A stretch of 64,000 bases of DNA, from contig JAPVLO010000056.1 in NCBI GenBank assembly GCA_027257055.1, forward strand, positions 8,677,001 through 8,741,000, written 5' to 3'. Every line of letters begins with the position of its first letter. Position 1 is the stretch's first letter. The stretch comes from Cephalopachus bancanus. Taxonomy: Eukaryota; Chordata; Mammalia; Primates; Tarsiidae. The translations under genes were made by a program, and so were the position numbers. The notes beneath the pieces were generated by a model that saw nothing but the letters and a program-made list of their open reading frames with translations, did not search any database and was not told the origin of the DNA. Shown here in pieces: positions 20,060-31,728 of the stretch.

Positions 20060-20345
20060 TTGGTAAACTTCTAAAAGTGCTTACTAAGTGCCAGGCCATG
20101 TGCTGGGAAGCATGTAGGTGGCACAATGATTCACGAGGCCTCCCCTGACTCCACAAGGAGCTCATAGTCTGTTAGTCATTCAACAGTCCATTCATTCAAC
20201 ACATTTGCTCACACTCACCGGATGCCAGGTGCTGTTGCCCTGGGTATTCAATGGTGAACAAAACAGAGAGTCCTCCGCCTTTATGGAGCTTGGAGTCTAG
20301 CGGCAGATCGAGACATAGAAAGTGCAAATAAGTGTACAACAGCAG
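20060..20345 (+). repeat. Two L2 3' ends
   Basis: 'cttactaagtgccaggccat' with 'gctgggaagc' and, further right, 'tgccaggtgctgttgccctg' with 'ggtgaacaaaacagagag' and 'atggagcttggagtctagc'. These are two adjacent L2-type ends. Confidence 0.75.
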
Positions 20346-20829
20346 ATTGTTTTTATGTCAACGAAGGGGACAATGGGGAGCAACCCAGAGGACACAGGGT
20401 GGAGATTGGGAGCAACGTATATGCAAGTCAACGCTGGCAGTGCACAGGGAAAGGCACCCGTCCGCAGGGCCTTGTGGGTAGGCAGGGCAGCACATGTCCT
20501 GACAGCCCAGGCTGCCTGTGCGGGACACTCTCATGGAGCCTGGGTCTCAGGAGTGACACACACCCACTCACATGCGTCTTGGAAGTATTTCCTCAGAATA
20601 CAAGCCAAATTCTGGCTTAGTGAAAATTTTATTTAATGTTTCTGTAACCGTAGAGATACACGAATTGCTTTGTCGAGCACTTATTCTACAAATTTCAAGC
20701 TGTCTTATAGCATGGTACCTCCCATGGAGGTAGCATGGAACATACCTTGCCTCTTCCTGTAAGCTCTCTCTGGCAGTGCCACACCTCCCACCCACACCTC
20801 TGGGAGTCTTCTGTGGCTCTTTCATATTC

Positions 20830-20975
20830 CACGATTCCCTGTGCTGCCTTTATTATAGCAATTTTCACACTTTGTCAAATCACTGATTTGCCTTGCTTTT
20901 CTCATCTTCTAGATTGTGAACATCTTGAAGGCAGAGACTGTCTTAACTGTCTCTATATGAGCAGAGAACAGCATT
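20830..20975 (+). repeat. L2 fragment
   Basis: 'attgtgaacatcttgaaggc' followed by 'agagactgtcttaactgtc' corresponds to the L2 'tgtaagctccatgagggcagggac' block. Confidence 0.55.
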
Positions 20976-22010
20976 TGAGTGCAAGTCATTTATTTGGAAG
21001 ATGGTTCCAGGGAGCGGAAAGGGGAACAGGGATGGGAACCCAGCTCATGAGGAGTGTGCTATCAAGCGAGTGGCTAAGTCCCCTTCGGAGAACTCTGAGA
21101 AATCACGTGGAACCTGACCCACCCCCTGATGGGTGAGAAAGCCAGGTGTTTATCCAACACCCCATCAGTTGTTGGTTGAAGGCTGCTCCCAGGAGCATGG
21201 GAACCCTCCACATTTCTGGGTTGCTCTCCCCACAAACCCAGCATGCTCCTGTGACCTGAAAAACCCCTCGGGCAGAGTCACAGGAGCTTGCTGTAAGCTA
21301 CCTTCAGAACGTGGAGGGTGAGTGCCAAGGATGGAGGGGGTGTCCACTAGCATCTGCTGGCGCCCAATGGCAGCTTGCTAGGCTTTGGTGGCTGCACATA
21401 ACCAAATAGCCAATCATCACACAGTGTCCAAGACCACGATTTAGTATGGGCTCCATGGGCAAACCTCATGTTATTGACATGGTGTCAAGCGAGAGGTGAA
21501 GTGTCAGGTCTGGAAGCAGCCTGAGTACCTTGTGGGGGAAGTTGGTTTCTGCAGTGGTTATGAGCAGAATGACTGTAGAGAGCAGAGTGTTGTTTGAACC
21601 CCTCCTTTCTCCTTTGACCAGTTCACAGGTAACCAAGTCTCCTGTTCGCGGAGTGGTTCCATCTGTGTTTTCTCACCTGCAGGTGTTGGGGGCTCAATCG
21701 CCATGCTCACTGACGTGTTGTTACTTTCCGAAAGGATGTAAATGGCAGCGGATGCTGTTTATAAATGACATTTAGTAGCGATGCATCCAGCTGCTTTGTC
21801 AACTCATGGTCAGATGAGCCTCTTCATTTGACCCTCCAGAGAGAGGATGGCCAGCTTCCTTGGGCCTCCCTCATGTTTTTGGAAGTCCCTTCTGATCACT
21901 CTTCCTGTTTAAAAGTGATTGTAATATTAGTCCAGGACTTTACCTGAAGCGGAGCTTTGTGTGGCCAAGAGTATATGAACAACCCCACTCAGGGCCCAAA
22001 CCATAAAATA
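20975..22010. other. Unique sequence
   Basis: No gene or recognised repeat. Short frames on both strands show no recognisable protein. Confidence 0.3.
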
Positions 22011-22017
22011 TTACTCA

Positions 22018-22316
22018 GGCTGGGCTCGGTGGCTCAGTCTGTCATCCCAGCACTTTGGGGGGCTGAGGTGAGTGGATTGCCTGAGCCTAAGGGTTCGAGA
22101 CCAGCCTGGGTAACCTGGTGAGACCTCATCTCTACAATAAACCCAAAATTAGCTGGGTGTGGTAGTGCACACTCATAGTTCTGGCTACTTGGAGGGCTGA
22201 GGCGGAAGGATCACGGGAGCCCAGCAAGTTGATGCTGGGGTGGCTGTGAGTGTGCCACTGTACTCAAGCCAGGGCAACAGAGTGACTCCAACTCAAATTA
22301 TATATATATATAACAC
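22018..22316 (+). repeat. Young-type Alu with (TA)n tail
   Basis: 'ggctgggctcggtggctcag' at the start and 'gactccaactcaaattata' at the end, where the A tail has turned into a TA microsatellite. TSD 'attactca' at 22010-22017 and 22317-22324. Confidence 0.95.
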
Positions 22317-22439
22317 ATTACTCAATATACTCTATACCTTCAAGGAAAATAACACAGTCACTCCCGTGTTTCCAGTGATTGCATTCCTGTGACTATTGCC
22401 GGAGCAGCGTTATGTAGCAGATACAAGTACAGACTTTCT

Positions 22440-22545
22440 TGACTCCATGACTCCATTTCCTCATCTGTAAAATGGGGATGATAATAGTTCCCATGTACTA
22501 GGGTTGTCATGAGGATTAAAGGAGAATATCTGAAACACTGTAGAG
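22440..22545 (+). repeat. MIR, 5' part, interrupted by MER1
   Basis: 'tccatttcctcatctgtaaa' followed by 'atggggatgataatag' and 'gttgtcatgaggattaaagg' is MIR. It stops at the MER1 boundary and resumes at about 23004. Confidence 0.85.
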
Positions 22546-22995
22546 CATGGGTCTCCAACCCCCGGGCCACGGTGGTACCAGTTTGTGACCTGTTAGGAAC
22601 CGGGAGCACAGCAGGAGGTGAGTGGAAGATAAGTGAGAGGAGCTTCATCTGTATTCACAACCGCTTTGAATCGTATGCATTATCACCTAGGCTCTGCCTT
22701 CTGTCAGATCAGCAGCGGCATTAGATTCTCATAGGAGTGTGAACCCTGCCGTGAACTGCACATTCGAAGAATCCAGGTTGCGCGCTGCTTAGGAGAGTCT
22801 AATGCTTGGTGATCTAAGGTGGAGCTGAGGTGGCGATACTATATGTTTTATCATATATGACAATGTAATAATAATAGAAATAAAGTGCACAATAAATGTA
22901 ATGCGCCGGAATCATTCCGAATCCATCACCTCCTCCGGTCTGTGGAAAAATTGTCTTCCATGGAACCAGGCCCTGATGCCAACCTGGAACCGCTG
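22546..22995 (-). mobile_element. MER1 element (Charlie3-type hAT)
   Basis: Reverse copy: 'tctccaacccccgggccacg', 'gacctgttaggaaccgggag', 'gtcagatcagcagcggcatt', 'gtctgtggaaaaattgtctt' near the right end, closing with 'ggaaccgctg'. Flanking 8-mers 'ctgtagag' (22538-22545) and 'ctggagaa' (22996-23003) agree at six of eight positions, fitting a decayed hAT duplication. It is non-autonomous, with no transposase frame. Confidence 0.9.
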
Positions 22996-23080
22996 CTGGA
23001 GAAAATTTCGGTTACATGTAGAGAATTACATGACGGATCACATGTAGAGCATTTTGCACAATACTCAGCTCCTTAAACAG
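22996..23080 (+). repeat. MIR, 3' part
   Basis: 'catgtagagcattttgcaca' resembles the MIR 3' end and continues the copy at 22440-22545 across the MER1 insertion. Confidence 0.5.
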
Positions 23081-23109
23081 TTCCCAGCACTGTACTAAAC
23101 ACTGAGTGA

Positions 23110-23470
23110 TCCAAGAGTGATGGGTTCATTCAACAAATATTTTTGAGCGCCAGCTCTGTGCCAGTCACTGTGCCAGGTGTGGTAATACAACAGTGAACAA
23201 AATAGACCTGGCCCCAGTCCTTAGAGTTTACACTATACCTGGGGAACACAGACTGCTCTGAGGACATAGGGCCCCCAGCTGACAGGGGAGGCTTCCTGGA
23301 ACTGAAGAGTGTGCCAAGACCTCGAGACCTCGGAGACCTTATAGCCAGTTAAAGGGTGTTCCAGGCAGGGGATCCGCATGCACCCAGTTCTGGAAGCTTG
23401 AGATGGAATAACGGAAACAGAGTGGCTCAGTGTGGCTGTGGGATGGAGGGGAAGGGGATGGGTGAGTGGG
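23110..23470 (+). repeat. L2
   Basis: 'gcgccagctctgtgccagtc', 'ggtaatacaacagtgaacaa', 'cttagagtttacactatacc', then 'gggtgttccaggcagggga' follow L2 3' order. Confidence 0.75.
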
Positions 23471-23599
23471 AGCCCTGAGAGGCCGGCAAGGTGGTGGGGC
23501 ACGAAGGCTCCTCACCCTGTTAAAGTGCAGCTGTCTCTCCTGGGAACAACTGGGTGAGGAGAGGGAGTAAGCACCCATGCTTAGTCTTCAGTACTCTGT

Positions 23600-23790
23600 T
23601 GACACGTCTCCTTCTCCCACAAGGCCTTACACTGTCATCTTTTACGGCACAAAGGACCTGTGGACTTTCCCCCAATCATACTGTGAATTCCTTGAAGGCA
23701 GGTACCATGGGTCTTAGGTTTCCTCAAATTCCCCCTGGCACTGGCAGCCTTCTACATCGAATCGGGCCCCAACTAGTCATCTCTTAGCAC
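23600..23790 (+). repeat. L2 fragment
   Basis: 'atactgtgaattccttgaag' followed by 'gcaggtaccatgggtcttag' is an L2-type block. Confidence 0.5.
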
Positions 23791-24074
23791 CTCGTGCATG
23801 ACTTGAATTCTGGCATCGTTCCCCATCGCCTGATGAGTACTCCTACACCCCACCTTGCTCTTCAGACCTCCCTGCATCCCCCGCCCTGACGTTACCACCA
23901 GAGCCCCCGCCCCGTACTCTTCTCCCAGTACACCTGCTGCCGATCGCCCCCTCCTCACGCCTGCAGCAATTTCCTTCTCATTCACCAGGTCTGCCTTTCA
24001 CCCCCGTGCCAATGGCTTGTCCAGTCCACCTGTTGCAACTGCTGCCTCCCTAGATGCAGTGCAGGAGGGCAGCT

Positions 24075-24240
24075 GTGACTCCAGAGTTGCCCAGACCTGA
24101 GCCTGAATCCCACCTCCTAGCTGTGAGGTCCTGGGCGAGCTACTTAATCCTTCTGGGCTTCAGTTCTCCTATCTGGAAAATGGGGCTGAGTCATCCTCAC
24201 CTGCAAGGTTGTTGTGAGGATTAAGTCATGGTCATAGAAC
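24075..24240 (+). repeat. MIR
   Basis: 'cctgaatcccacctcctagc', 'gtcctgggcgagctacttaa', 'atctggaaaatggggctgag' and 'aaggttgttgtgaggattaa' are MIR. Confidence 0.85.
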
Positions 24241-24439
24241 TAAGATGCTCATTACATGCTGGTTTCCAGTCCCTGCCAACAGATACAAACATGTACAGTG
24301 GCCAAGTCCTAAGCTCTCCATGTCTGCACCTTCTTTTTTTGGTGAGGGATTCAGTTCCCAGAAATATTGTGAAGTAGTCAATGAGGGTCAATGAAAGATA
24401 ATTTCTTGACACAAAGTGCTTCCTTTTCAAGAACATCCT

Positions 24440-24925
24440 GCATGCAAGTGATTCTCATTCTAAGCTGCTGAGGCATTTTTCAGACTTAGCTGTAGATAGG
24501 CATTCTAGACCTGGGAGAGCTATCAGCGGTGATGACGAAGAGACGGCAAGCGATTCTATAGTTGTTTTTCTCTAGAGTAATATGTGTACAGCATCCAGAA
24601 CAATTAGAGCCTGATTGCCAGGCCAAATTTCCATCAAGACACTGATGAGTTATAAACCCCTGGAGCTTTGCTCAAGTTGCTGGCAGAAACAGCAGCAGCA
24701 TCCAGGCCCTCTGGTGGAATCACAACCTTTTAATTAGCGTGAGTCCCTTTAGTATCCCAGGCCTGGGTGTGTGCGTAAAAGGGGAAAAAAGTGAGGGACA
24801 CAGAAACAAATTAAAAAGCGTCAACTGAAAAAGGAGAAGACATTAAAACCACGGAAAACTCCCAAATATCATTACAGGATTTTCTTAACTACTGAAGTTG
24901 GGAGACTCAAACTGACTTCTGGGAG
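24440..24925. promoter_or_regulatory. Possible conserved noncoding block
   Basis: Repeat-free. Homeodomain-like words include 'acaaccttttaattagcgtg' near 24722 and 'gaacaattagagcctga' near 24598. No coding frame. The regulatory reading is inference from composition. Confidence 0.35.
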
Positions 24926-25184
24926 ACTTAATGAACATAGGTACCGGCTGCAGGGCGCCTCAGGAAGAACTGTCACGTGCACCGTGTCTCTCTGCCCGTT
25001 TCCAACTGTCTCTCTCCTGCTTCCGTGTTCTCACAACCTGGGCACCTAAGAATGAGGATGGAAAGGAAGACAAGAGGGAAAGGAAGGGGGATGGAGGGAA
25101 GGAAGAGAGGAAGACTACCAATTCAGGAAGCACCATCTAGGGGATGTGTCCAGTGTTCTGCCAGCTGCTTCCTATCCCTTAGCA

Positions 25185-25310
25185 TGGGGTCAGGAACACA
25201 TGCTTTGGCAGCAGACAGGCCTGGCTCAGAGTTGGCCCCTGGCGGACTTGGGCAAATGGCCTCAGTTTCCTTATATGTCAAATAGCATTGAAGTGATCAG
25301 GAACATCAAC
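25185..25310 (+). repeat. MIR
   Basis: 'cttgggcaaatggcctcagt' followed by 'ttccttatatgtcaaatag' is the MIR core. Confidence 0.7.
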
Positions 25311-25649
25311 TAAGGCACCATAGATGAAGCCCTTAATATCCAAAGGAGAGAGTCAGTAGTACCTTGAGATTATTTCATTTTTCTCCATAAAAGGGTGAAG
25401 CAGGGCAATTGCCCTCATTTTGCGGATAAAGATGCTGGCAGTTGGGGACATTAAGTAGACCATGAGCTCCATGAACGTGAGGGCCATGCCCCTCTTGGCC
25501 ACTGCTATACCAAGCACATGTGCTGGTAGGGCATGGAAGGCTTCACGAAGTATCTGTGGTTGAGGGGAGCTCCAGCGTCACCTGTCTGGACCCAAGGCCG
25601 GTGTCCTTTCCAGTGCCAGTTGCTGGCCTTAAAGAATCCTCTCTGTTTG

Positions 25650-25725
25650 GGCAGATATAGCATAGTGGTTAAAGGCACAGGCTCGAGGGCCTTTAACCAG
25701 GGTTCAAGTCCCAAGTATAGAACTG
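25650..25725 (+). repeat. MIR 5' fragment
   Basis: 'atagcatagtggttaaaggc' and the B box 'gggttcaagtccc' match the tRNA-related MIR head. Confidence 0.75.
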
Positions 25726-25984
25726 TTTTGTGAGACAACTATTTCTATATTCCTGATACTCTTTATTTTCTCCTCCCCCTTTATATAGTGACTTCGTATT
25801 TCTGATATTTTAGAAGGATCAAGGGAAAAGGCTTATCTTGGGGGACAGAGCCTTAAAAAAGAGTCCCATCCCTGGAGGCCAGTATACTGGTGACAGAAAA
25901 GAAAAACCTCTGGGATAGAGTTAGGATGGCGTGTCTGGGGTTTGTTTTGTTAGTTGGGAATAGAAAGAACAGAAGAGATTTGGG

Positions 25985-26220
25985 GAGGGAGTGGTAATTA
26001 TTGAGCAACTATTGTATACTAATTGTTCCTGGTGTTTTGTATGTGGGGCCTTATTTTACCCCCATAAACGTTCTATAAGGAAGATTCCCATTTTACAGTT
26101 AAGAAAACCTAGGGCCAGAAAGGTTAAGCACTTTGGCCAGTTTATCCCACCTTGTGAAGGGGCAGAACAAGCCTCGTTTCCAGGTTGGTTTGGCTCCAAA
26201 GCCCAGGCTCTTTTCATAAG
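25985..26220 (-). repeat. MIR
   Basis: 'cattttacagttaagaaaac', 'agaaaggttaagcactttgg' and 'aaagcccaggctcttttcat' are reverse MIR blocks. Confidence 0.75.
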
Positions 26221-26229
26221 TATAGCTGC

Positions 26230-26940
26230 CTTTCTTTAAGGTAAAAGAAAATAAAAACAGATTTGTCAGGCTCTTAGGTTTACCAAAAAGTCTCATCTCT
26301 ATTGAGTGTCCACTGGGAAGTGATTTATCTTTGTTTGGAAACAGCACCCACCCCCAAGCTCTGATCTCTCTTCACCTGACCTCTTTTTAATGCAACACGC
26401 CTACCCATGTAATGGAGTCTGCAGGTCCTTGGTTCCTGGAATTTCATTCCATGGTCAGGCTGCAAATTTGTGACTACTTTTAAAAATAACGATTTGCGGT
26501 CCACTTGAGTTTTTGTAGAAGATAGATAAATAAGCATATTCTTTCTGTTTTAAAATATCAATTGATTCTGTTTCTTATAACACCAGAGAGAAGTGAGAAG
26601 TCAGAGTGCTGGCTTAAAAATTGAACCCTGTAAAGTTTACAGGCAATCTACAGTGAAGCTAAATCTAACAGCCATGAAACAAAAAATAGCACAATCACTT
26701 TACAGGGGTTTTCCGGGCAACTCTGGAATTCAAGTGTTCAAGCTCAGCCTGGCTAATAAAAGGGAGTTTATGATGGCTTTCCAATAGAGGTGGGAGATGG
26801 AGAGAAGAACACTGTGTTAGAGAACATCCTAAAACCCAAAGCCGCATGAGGAAACCCGGCTAGGTGTGAAAAGTTTGTTTTAAAGAGAAAGGATACTAAA
26901 CCATAGGGGAAGCAAAATGCCTCGCTAACCCTGGCAACCC
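26230..26940. other. Unique sequence
   Basis: No gene, repeat family or strong motif recognised. Confidence 0.3.
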
Positions 26941-26944
26941 TGGA

Positions 26945-27115
26945 AACATGCATTCATTCATTTCTTCATTGCGACAGCAACTCTCGAGTGGATATCTACT
27001 ATAAAGCCAGACATTATATGTTTAGTACGGGGGATGCAGAGCTAACCAAGGCATGCTCCCTGCCCTCAAGAATCTTATCATCTGAGCAATGAGACAAATA
27101 CGTGAGCAGTGATTA
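26945..27115 (+). repeat. L2 fragment
   Basis: 'gggggatgcagagctaacca' and 'tgccctcaagaatcttatca' are L2 3' blocks. Confidence 0.65.
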
Positions 27116-27149
27116 TGGTGCAAATGCTATAGCTGAGATCATATAAGAA

Positions 27150-27345
27150 CAATAGTAGCTAATATTTGTCAGTTGCTTATGACAATGCCATACTCGGTCT
27201 TATGCACTCTCTGCATTACTAATTCATTGCTCCTCACAATGGCTCCATAAAGTAGGTACTGGTAGGAGTACCATTTTACAGATGAGGATGGACAAGGTCA
27301 AGGACGTGCTCAAGGTGAGACAACGACCTATGAAGATAGGACCAT
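27150..27345 (-). repeat. MIR
   Basis: 'ctcctcacaatggctccata' followed by 'aagtaggtactgg' and 'cattttacagatgaggatgg' are reverse MIR. Confidence 0.8.
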
Positions 27346-27394
27346 GGAGCATGTTGGAGGGATCAACTAGCTTGACCTGAGGGAGAAAAGATGC

Positions 27395-27645
27395 ACGAGC
27401 CCTGTTCTTCAAGGAGGAGGAGGAGTTTTCTGGATGATGAAGTGAAACAAGGAAACACATTCTAGACAGAGGGAACGGTCTGTGCCAAAGCAGGAAGGAG
27501 CTCATGAACCTGGTGGATCTAGGGAACCCAGATGGGAGCAGAGGACTCCCTGTATGGTGGTCAGAGACAAGATGACTGTGGGGCCCTCAGAGTCCTAGTA
27601 AGGAGTTTGGGCGTTAAGGGATCAAACAACAATTTAAAATAAGGG
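27395..27645 (+). repeat. L2 fragment
   Basis: 'acattctagacagagggaac' followed by 'ggtctgtgccaaagcagg' matches the L2 'ttccaggcagagggaacagcatgtgcaaagg' theme. Confidence 0.6.
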
Positions 27646-28018
27646 ACCGACAGCATTGAGGGCAACTCTAGCTGAGTGTTCTGCAAAGAAGATGTTAAGT
27701 AGGGAATTTAGTAAGGAGGGCGGCCAAATGAGAGTCAGGACAGCGATGGGGAGGACACCAGGAAGGGAATGTGAAAGATTCGAAAAATGCACTTATAGTT
27801 CTGCAGTTATATCTATGTTTAATGTGTCTCCCTGCTAGATAGGAAGTCGCAAGATATCAATCCTTGGATGGGTAGGCACACACAAAAACTACTTGTCCAA
27901 TGATGGTATTGAATAAATCTGGATTTATGCATTCTTGTTTATCTAACAGACAGTGGTACATATTTTAAAGGAGTCTTCTACAGAGTGAGGTGCATAGGTG
28001 CATAGTAGATGTTCAAAA

Positions 28019-28052
28019 TTACACACACACACATACACACACACACACACAT
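28019..28052. repeat. (CA)n microsatellite
   Basis: CA dinucleotides interrupted once by 'acat'. Confidence 0.95.
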
Positions 28053-28439
28053 AACATCAAAGAGGCCTAATAATTTGGTCACTGCCTGAACCTCAAAGCT
28101 AAAAGCCATTTATTTAATCGAGCACGGTTTTTACTAATCTGTAAGGTAACTACATTTTAGTCTTATAGTAGAGTAACAGTTGTGTTCAGGTTCAAGGAGA
28201 AAGAGAGTAAGTCTTTCCCTGGCATAAAACATTACACTTCACCCTCTCACTGTGTTTAATAAATTACCCCTCCCATCCTCTTTTATTGACAGAAAATTGG
28301 GTAACAGAGAACCCAGGCTGCCTGTCCAAAGCCACACAGCAAAATAATGCGGAAAAAGTATCAGATTTATATATCCATCTTGTGGTCCCCTCTAATGTTG
28401 CTGCTTCTGCTTTAAGAGAAAGTTAGAAAATCGTGGTCA

Positions 28440-28860
28440 GAGAGGGAAAACAAATCCTGCATAAAAGAAAACATTTTTAAAAAACACAAATGTGGCCTAA
28501 TTTAATTTCCAATATGTATCTCCACCTTCGGCTTTGGAAAAAAAAGGTTAAAATGCAATTCTCCACAACGATGTTATTCGATAGAGGAATATTAACCTCC
28601 TCGGCCCTTGTACTTTGACTCGTTTTTATCTCCTTTTCATTTTTGTGTGTGGGTCTATTCATTTTGGTGAGGCCAGGCACGTTGCTAGGTAACGGGCCCA
28701 TCGCAGGCCAGCATGTTAGTTTGCCCGTGTGGCAGACTTCCCTAGCGCTAGCTGCCGGCAATGCAGTCGCTCACAAAAAGCATTTATCACCAAGCAGGCA
28801 CAGTAATGGCCACTCAGTGGAGGGGAAATTGAGCTGACCTGAAGGCCAAAGCTGTTAGGG
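28440..28860. promoter_or_regulatory. Possible enhancer with RFX X-box-like site
   Basis: Repeat-free, with AT-rich and G+C-balanced stretches side by side. 'gttgctaggtaac' at 28681-28693 closely resembles the RFX X-box (GTTGCC-N-GGCAAC type, here with T for C in one half). 'ccctagcgctagc' nearby is a short palindrome. There is no coding frame of note. Confidence 0.45.
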
Positions 28861-28869
28861 AGACTGGTG

Positions 28870-29990
28870 GGAAGGGTAAGAGGGTCACAACACCCTTTTC
28901 CCACCCACTTAGTGGGCAGTAAGCGGTAGAACAGTCCAGCCACTGTTTTCACTAACATATCCTGAGGCTTTGCACCTGAAATAAATGTTTGCTTGACATT
29001 AACGATAAAAAAAAGAGGCAAAAAAAAAAAAATAATAAAATCGGTTTGTTCGAAGAACAATGAGCTGAACAATGAACAGTGTGATTTAAAGTTAACCAAA
29101 GTTCCCTCAAGATTTGATTTTGTTAGTTATGCTGGAAGGGAGATTTGCAGAGAAGGCAGGGAGAGTTCTAAATAATTATTAGTAATTCTGATAGTGGTTA
29201 TCCAAACATGTATTTATCTAGTTCCTCAAATTTGAAGCTAGAAAAATCTAAATATGTATGCTTTACAATTATTTTTCTATAAGCAGCATCAGTTTTCTAA
29301 ATGTCAATGCTGGTCATCACCAAATTGATATTATTTTGGAAACTTCCTTTTCAAATTTATGTTTAATTATGTAATGGCATTTTCCTTCAATATTTATGTT
29401 TAACATGAGATCAAGTTTAAAATGCAAACCGAGAATTTTAAAAAATGCAGTTAAATGTACTTTTGCAATACTGAGTAACAAACAGCACATATTTGGATGT
29501 GATGCTTTTCTATATAATGTTTTAGATTTTTCTGGAAATATTTGAATTCCCTTCCCTTTTGGGGGGATTATTTTACATGAATGAATATAGAACCAAAAAA
29601 AAAATCATTACAAAAACAAGAAATACACAAATAACTCATGCAAGGATGAAAATCATTATAAACAGTATGAAGTGTATACGCAAAACGTTTTATATTAACA
29701 GTGTAGAAATCTTGGCAAGATTCAATTGTGGAAGAAAAGAGAAATTCCTTCTTTAGACCATTTATTTTTCACAATCAACTATAGGTCATGCCATTGTGTG
29801 TTAAAACCTGAAAAATTACCCAGAATTTTAAATGTCCTTGCTTTAAAAAGTAAGAACTAAAAATTATCCAGAACTCCATTTTAAATTCTTTATTATTAAA
29901 CATCATGCAGTTTTCAATATTTGACTTTGTTTGAGTGCAAACTCTTATTTTCCAAATGAGGAACATGTAAACACCTATCAGAAATACTCA
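28870..29990. other. AT-rich unique sequence with paired SOX-like words
   Basis: No repeat family is seen apart from short A runs. 'gaacaatga' occurs at 29055-29063 and 29067-29075, and 'ttgttcgaagaacaa' at 29047-29061 is an inverted repeat with a 3-nt spacer. No credible coding frame. Confidence 0.35.
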
Positions 29991-29994
29991 GTCC

Positions 29995-30130
29995 AAATCT
30001 TCTATTTTGTCTGAATGGTTTCCTCTCTGAGTCCCAGTTTCCTACCACAGGGGAAGATAATATCTACTTCAACTACCTCCCTGGATAATCATGAAGATCA
30101 GATGAAATGTTAGCTGTGAAGCACCAAACA
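29995..30130 (+). repeat. MIR fragment
   Basis: 'gagtcccagtttcctaccac' and 'ataatcatgaagatcagatg' resemble the MIR 3' half. Confidence 0.55.
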
Positions 30131-31090
30131 GACGAGAGACAATTTTATGATTGTGAAAAATAAAAATGTTTGGAGAAACTGAGAGGCTGAGAGGTAGGTT
30201 TTCAGCGGCACCCAGTGCTCTCTTGTTTTTGATAGCTTTAGGTTTCTTGCCTTTGGGAGATGCCAAAGGTGCAAGCCCGTTAGAGCCAGTGTGGTCTTTT
30301 TGACCAATTAACCTCCTTTCACACGTAGACAAGAGGAATTACTGCAGCTTTTCTTCACAGATGGAGCAGGGTTAAGAGCACAAGAAGGGCCCTTTTCTTC
30401 ACCCTGGCTCCACTGCTTTCAAACAACAATATTTAACCAACAAAAGAAGAGACCAAGTCAATCTCAGTTTTAGTGATTCCCCTGAAAGTCATCAAATAAA
30501 AATGTGAACTTTAAAATTGATCAGGATTAATTTCACTGACACTGTATCATAACATATATCTCTTTAGAGACTCATTTGTTGGGCTGCAGATGCAAAGAAA
30601 GTAAGGAAAGAAATAAATCAGAATACAATAAGGCAATTAGACTTTTGCCATTGATAGAATACTAAAAATGTCTGATTTATCAAAGCATTAACAAACAGAA
30701 GTAAACACAAGACTTATATTTTCTTACAAAATACCTAGAGAGAAAGATTAAAATAATAACCAAGAACATGTGCATCAATAAATTTAATTTATAAATATTG
30801 CTCCATTGCCAGCGGATGGTATTTCATTTGCTAATTTGAAGCACACAACAGCAAGGGATGATTTATCAATGCAAGTGCCACTCTAATGTGTAACTGCTGC
30901 TCTCAACTCCATGGCCACTTTTCTATACAGATGAGAGAGTTCTAGTGACTCAGAAGAACAGTTTAACAAGTAAAGTCATTTAAGATATACCTGTAGTTAT
31001 TATCTTTGATCTGAAGTTAAACAAATATATTTATAGTATTTTTTTCACAGTGATCTCCATCCCAGTGTGGTAACAATAAGAAAAAGAGTT
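30130..31090. other. Unique AT-rich sequence, possibly conserved
   Basis: No repeats recognised. Around 30780-30900, 'gctccattgccagcggatgg', 'catttgctaatttgaagc' and 'gatgatttatcaatgcaag' form a low-repeat, motif-like block. Confidence 0.35.
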
Positions 31091-31094
31091 ACCT

Positions 31095-31243
31095 GTGCAA
31101 ATCATTGCCCTAAGTGCTTACACATATCTCATTTAATCCTGACAACAGCTCTGTGAAGTAGATATTATTGTTATTATCTTCATTTGCCAATGAGAAAGGT
31201 GAGTCTAGAGAAGTATAGTAACTTGGTTATAATAAATGTCAGT
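31095..31243 (-). repeat. MIR, first part, interrupted by AluJ
   Basis: 'ctcatttaatcctgacaaca' followed by 'gctctgtgaagtagatatta' is reverse MIR. It continues beyond the Alu at about 31556. Confidence 0.85.
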
Positions 31244-31553
31244 CAAGGTTGGGCGTGGTGGCTCATCCCTGTAATCCCAGCACTTTGGGAGGCTGAGGCA
31301 AGAGGATAACTTGAGCCCAGGAGTTCGAAACCAGCTCGGGCAACATAACAAGACCTCGTCTCAACAAAAAATTAGCTGGGCACTATGGCATATGCCTATA
31401 GTCCCAGCTACTCAGAAGGCTGAGGCAGAAGAATCACCTGAGCCCAGGTGGTCAAGGCTGCCAGGAACTGTGATCGTGCCACTGCACTCCAGCCTAGGCG
31501 ACAGAGTGAAACTCTAACTCAATAAATAAATAAACAAACAAATAAATAAATAA
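31244..31553 (+). repeat. AluJ-like SINE inside MIR
   Basis: Left arm has 'gataacttgagcccaggagttcg' in parts and 'caacataacaagacctcgtc' (J type). The tail is (AAAT)n. Flanks share 'ataaatgt'. Confidence 0.9.
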
Positions 31554-31555
31554 AT

Positions 31556-31610
31556 GTTAAGATTTGAACCCAGTACTTCAGAATATGTGCTCTTAATCAC
31601 TATCATATAA
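31556..31610 (-). repeat. MIR, second part
   Basis: 'agatttgaacccagtacttc' and 'gtgctcttaatcactatcat' complete the reverse MIR split by the Alu. Confidence 0.8.
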
Positions 31611-31728
31611 TTTCTTCAAAACATGTGCTGGAAAGTCTTGGGAACCTAATTTCTTTCAAGACAACTGTGATGTTAATTATAGACACTGTATGATTTAACA
31701 TAGGCTGATAAATGAAAAGGTAAATTTT

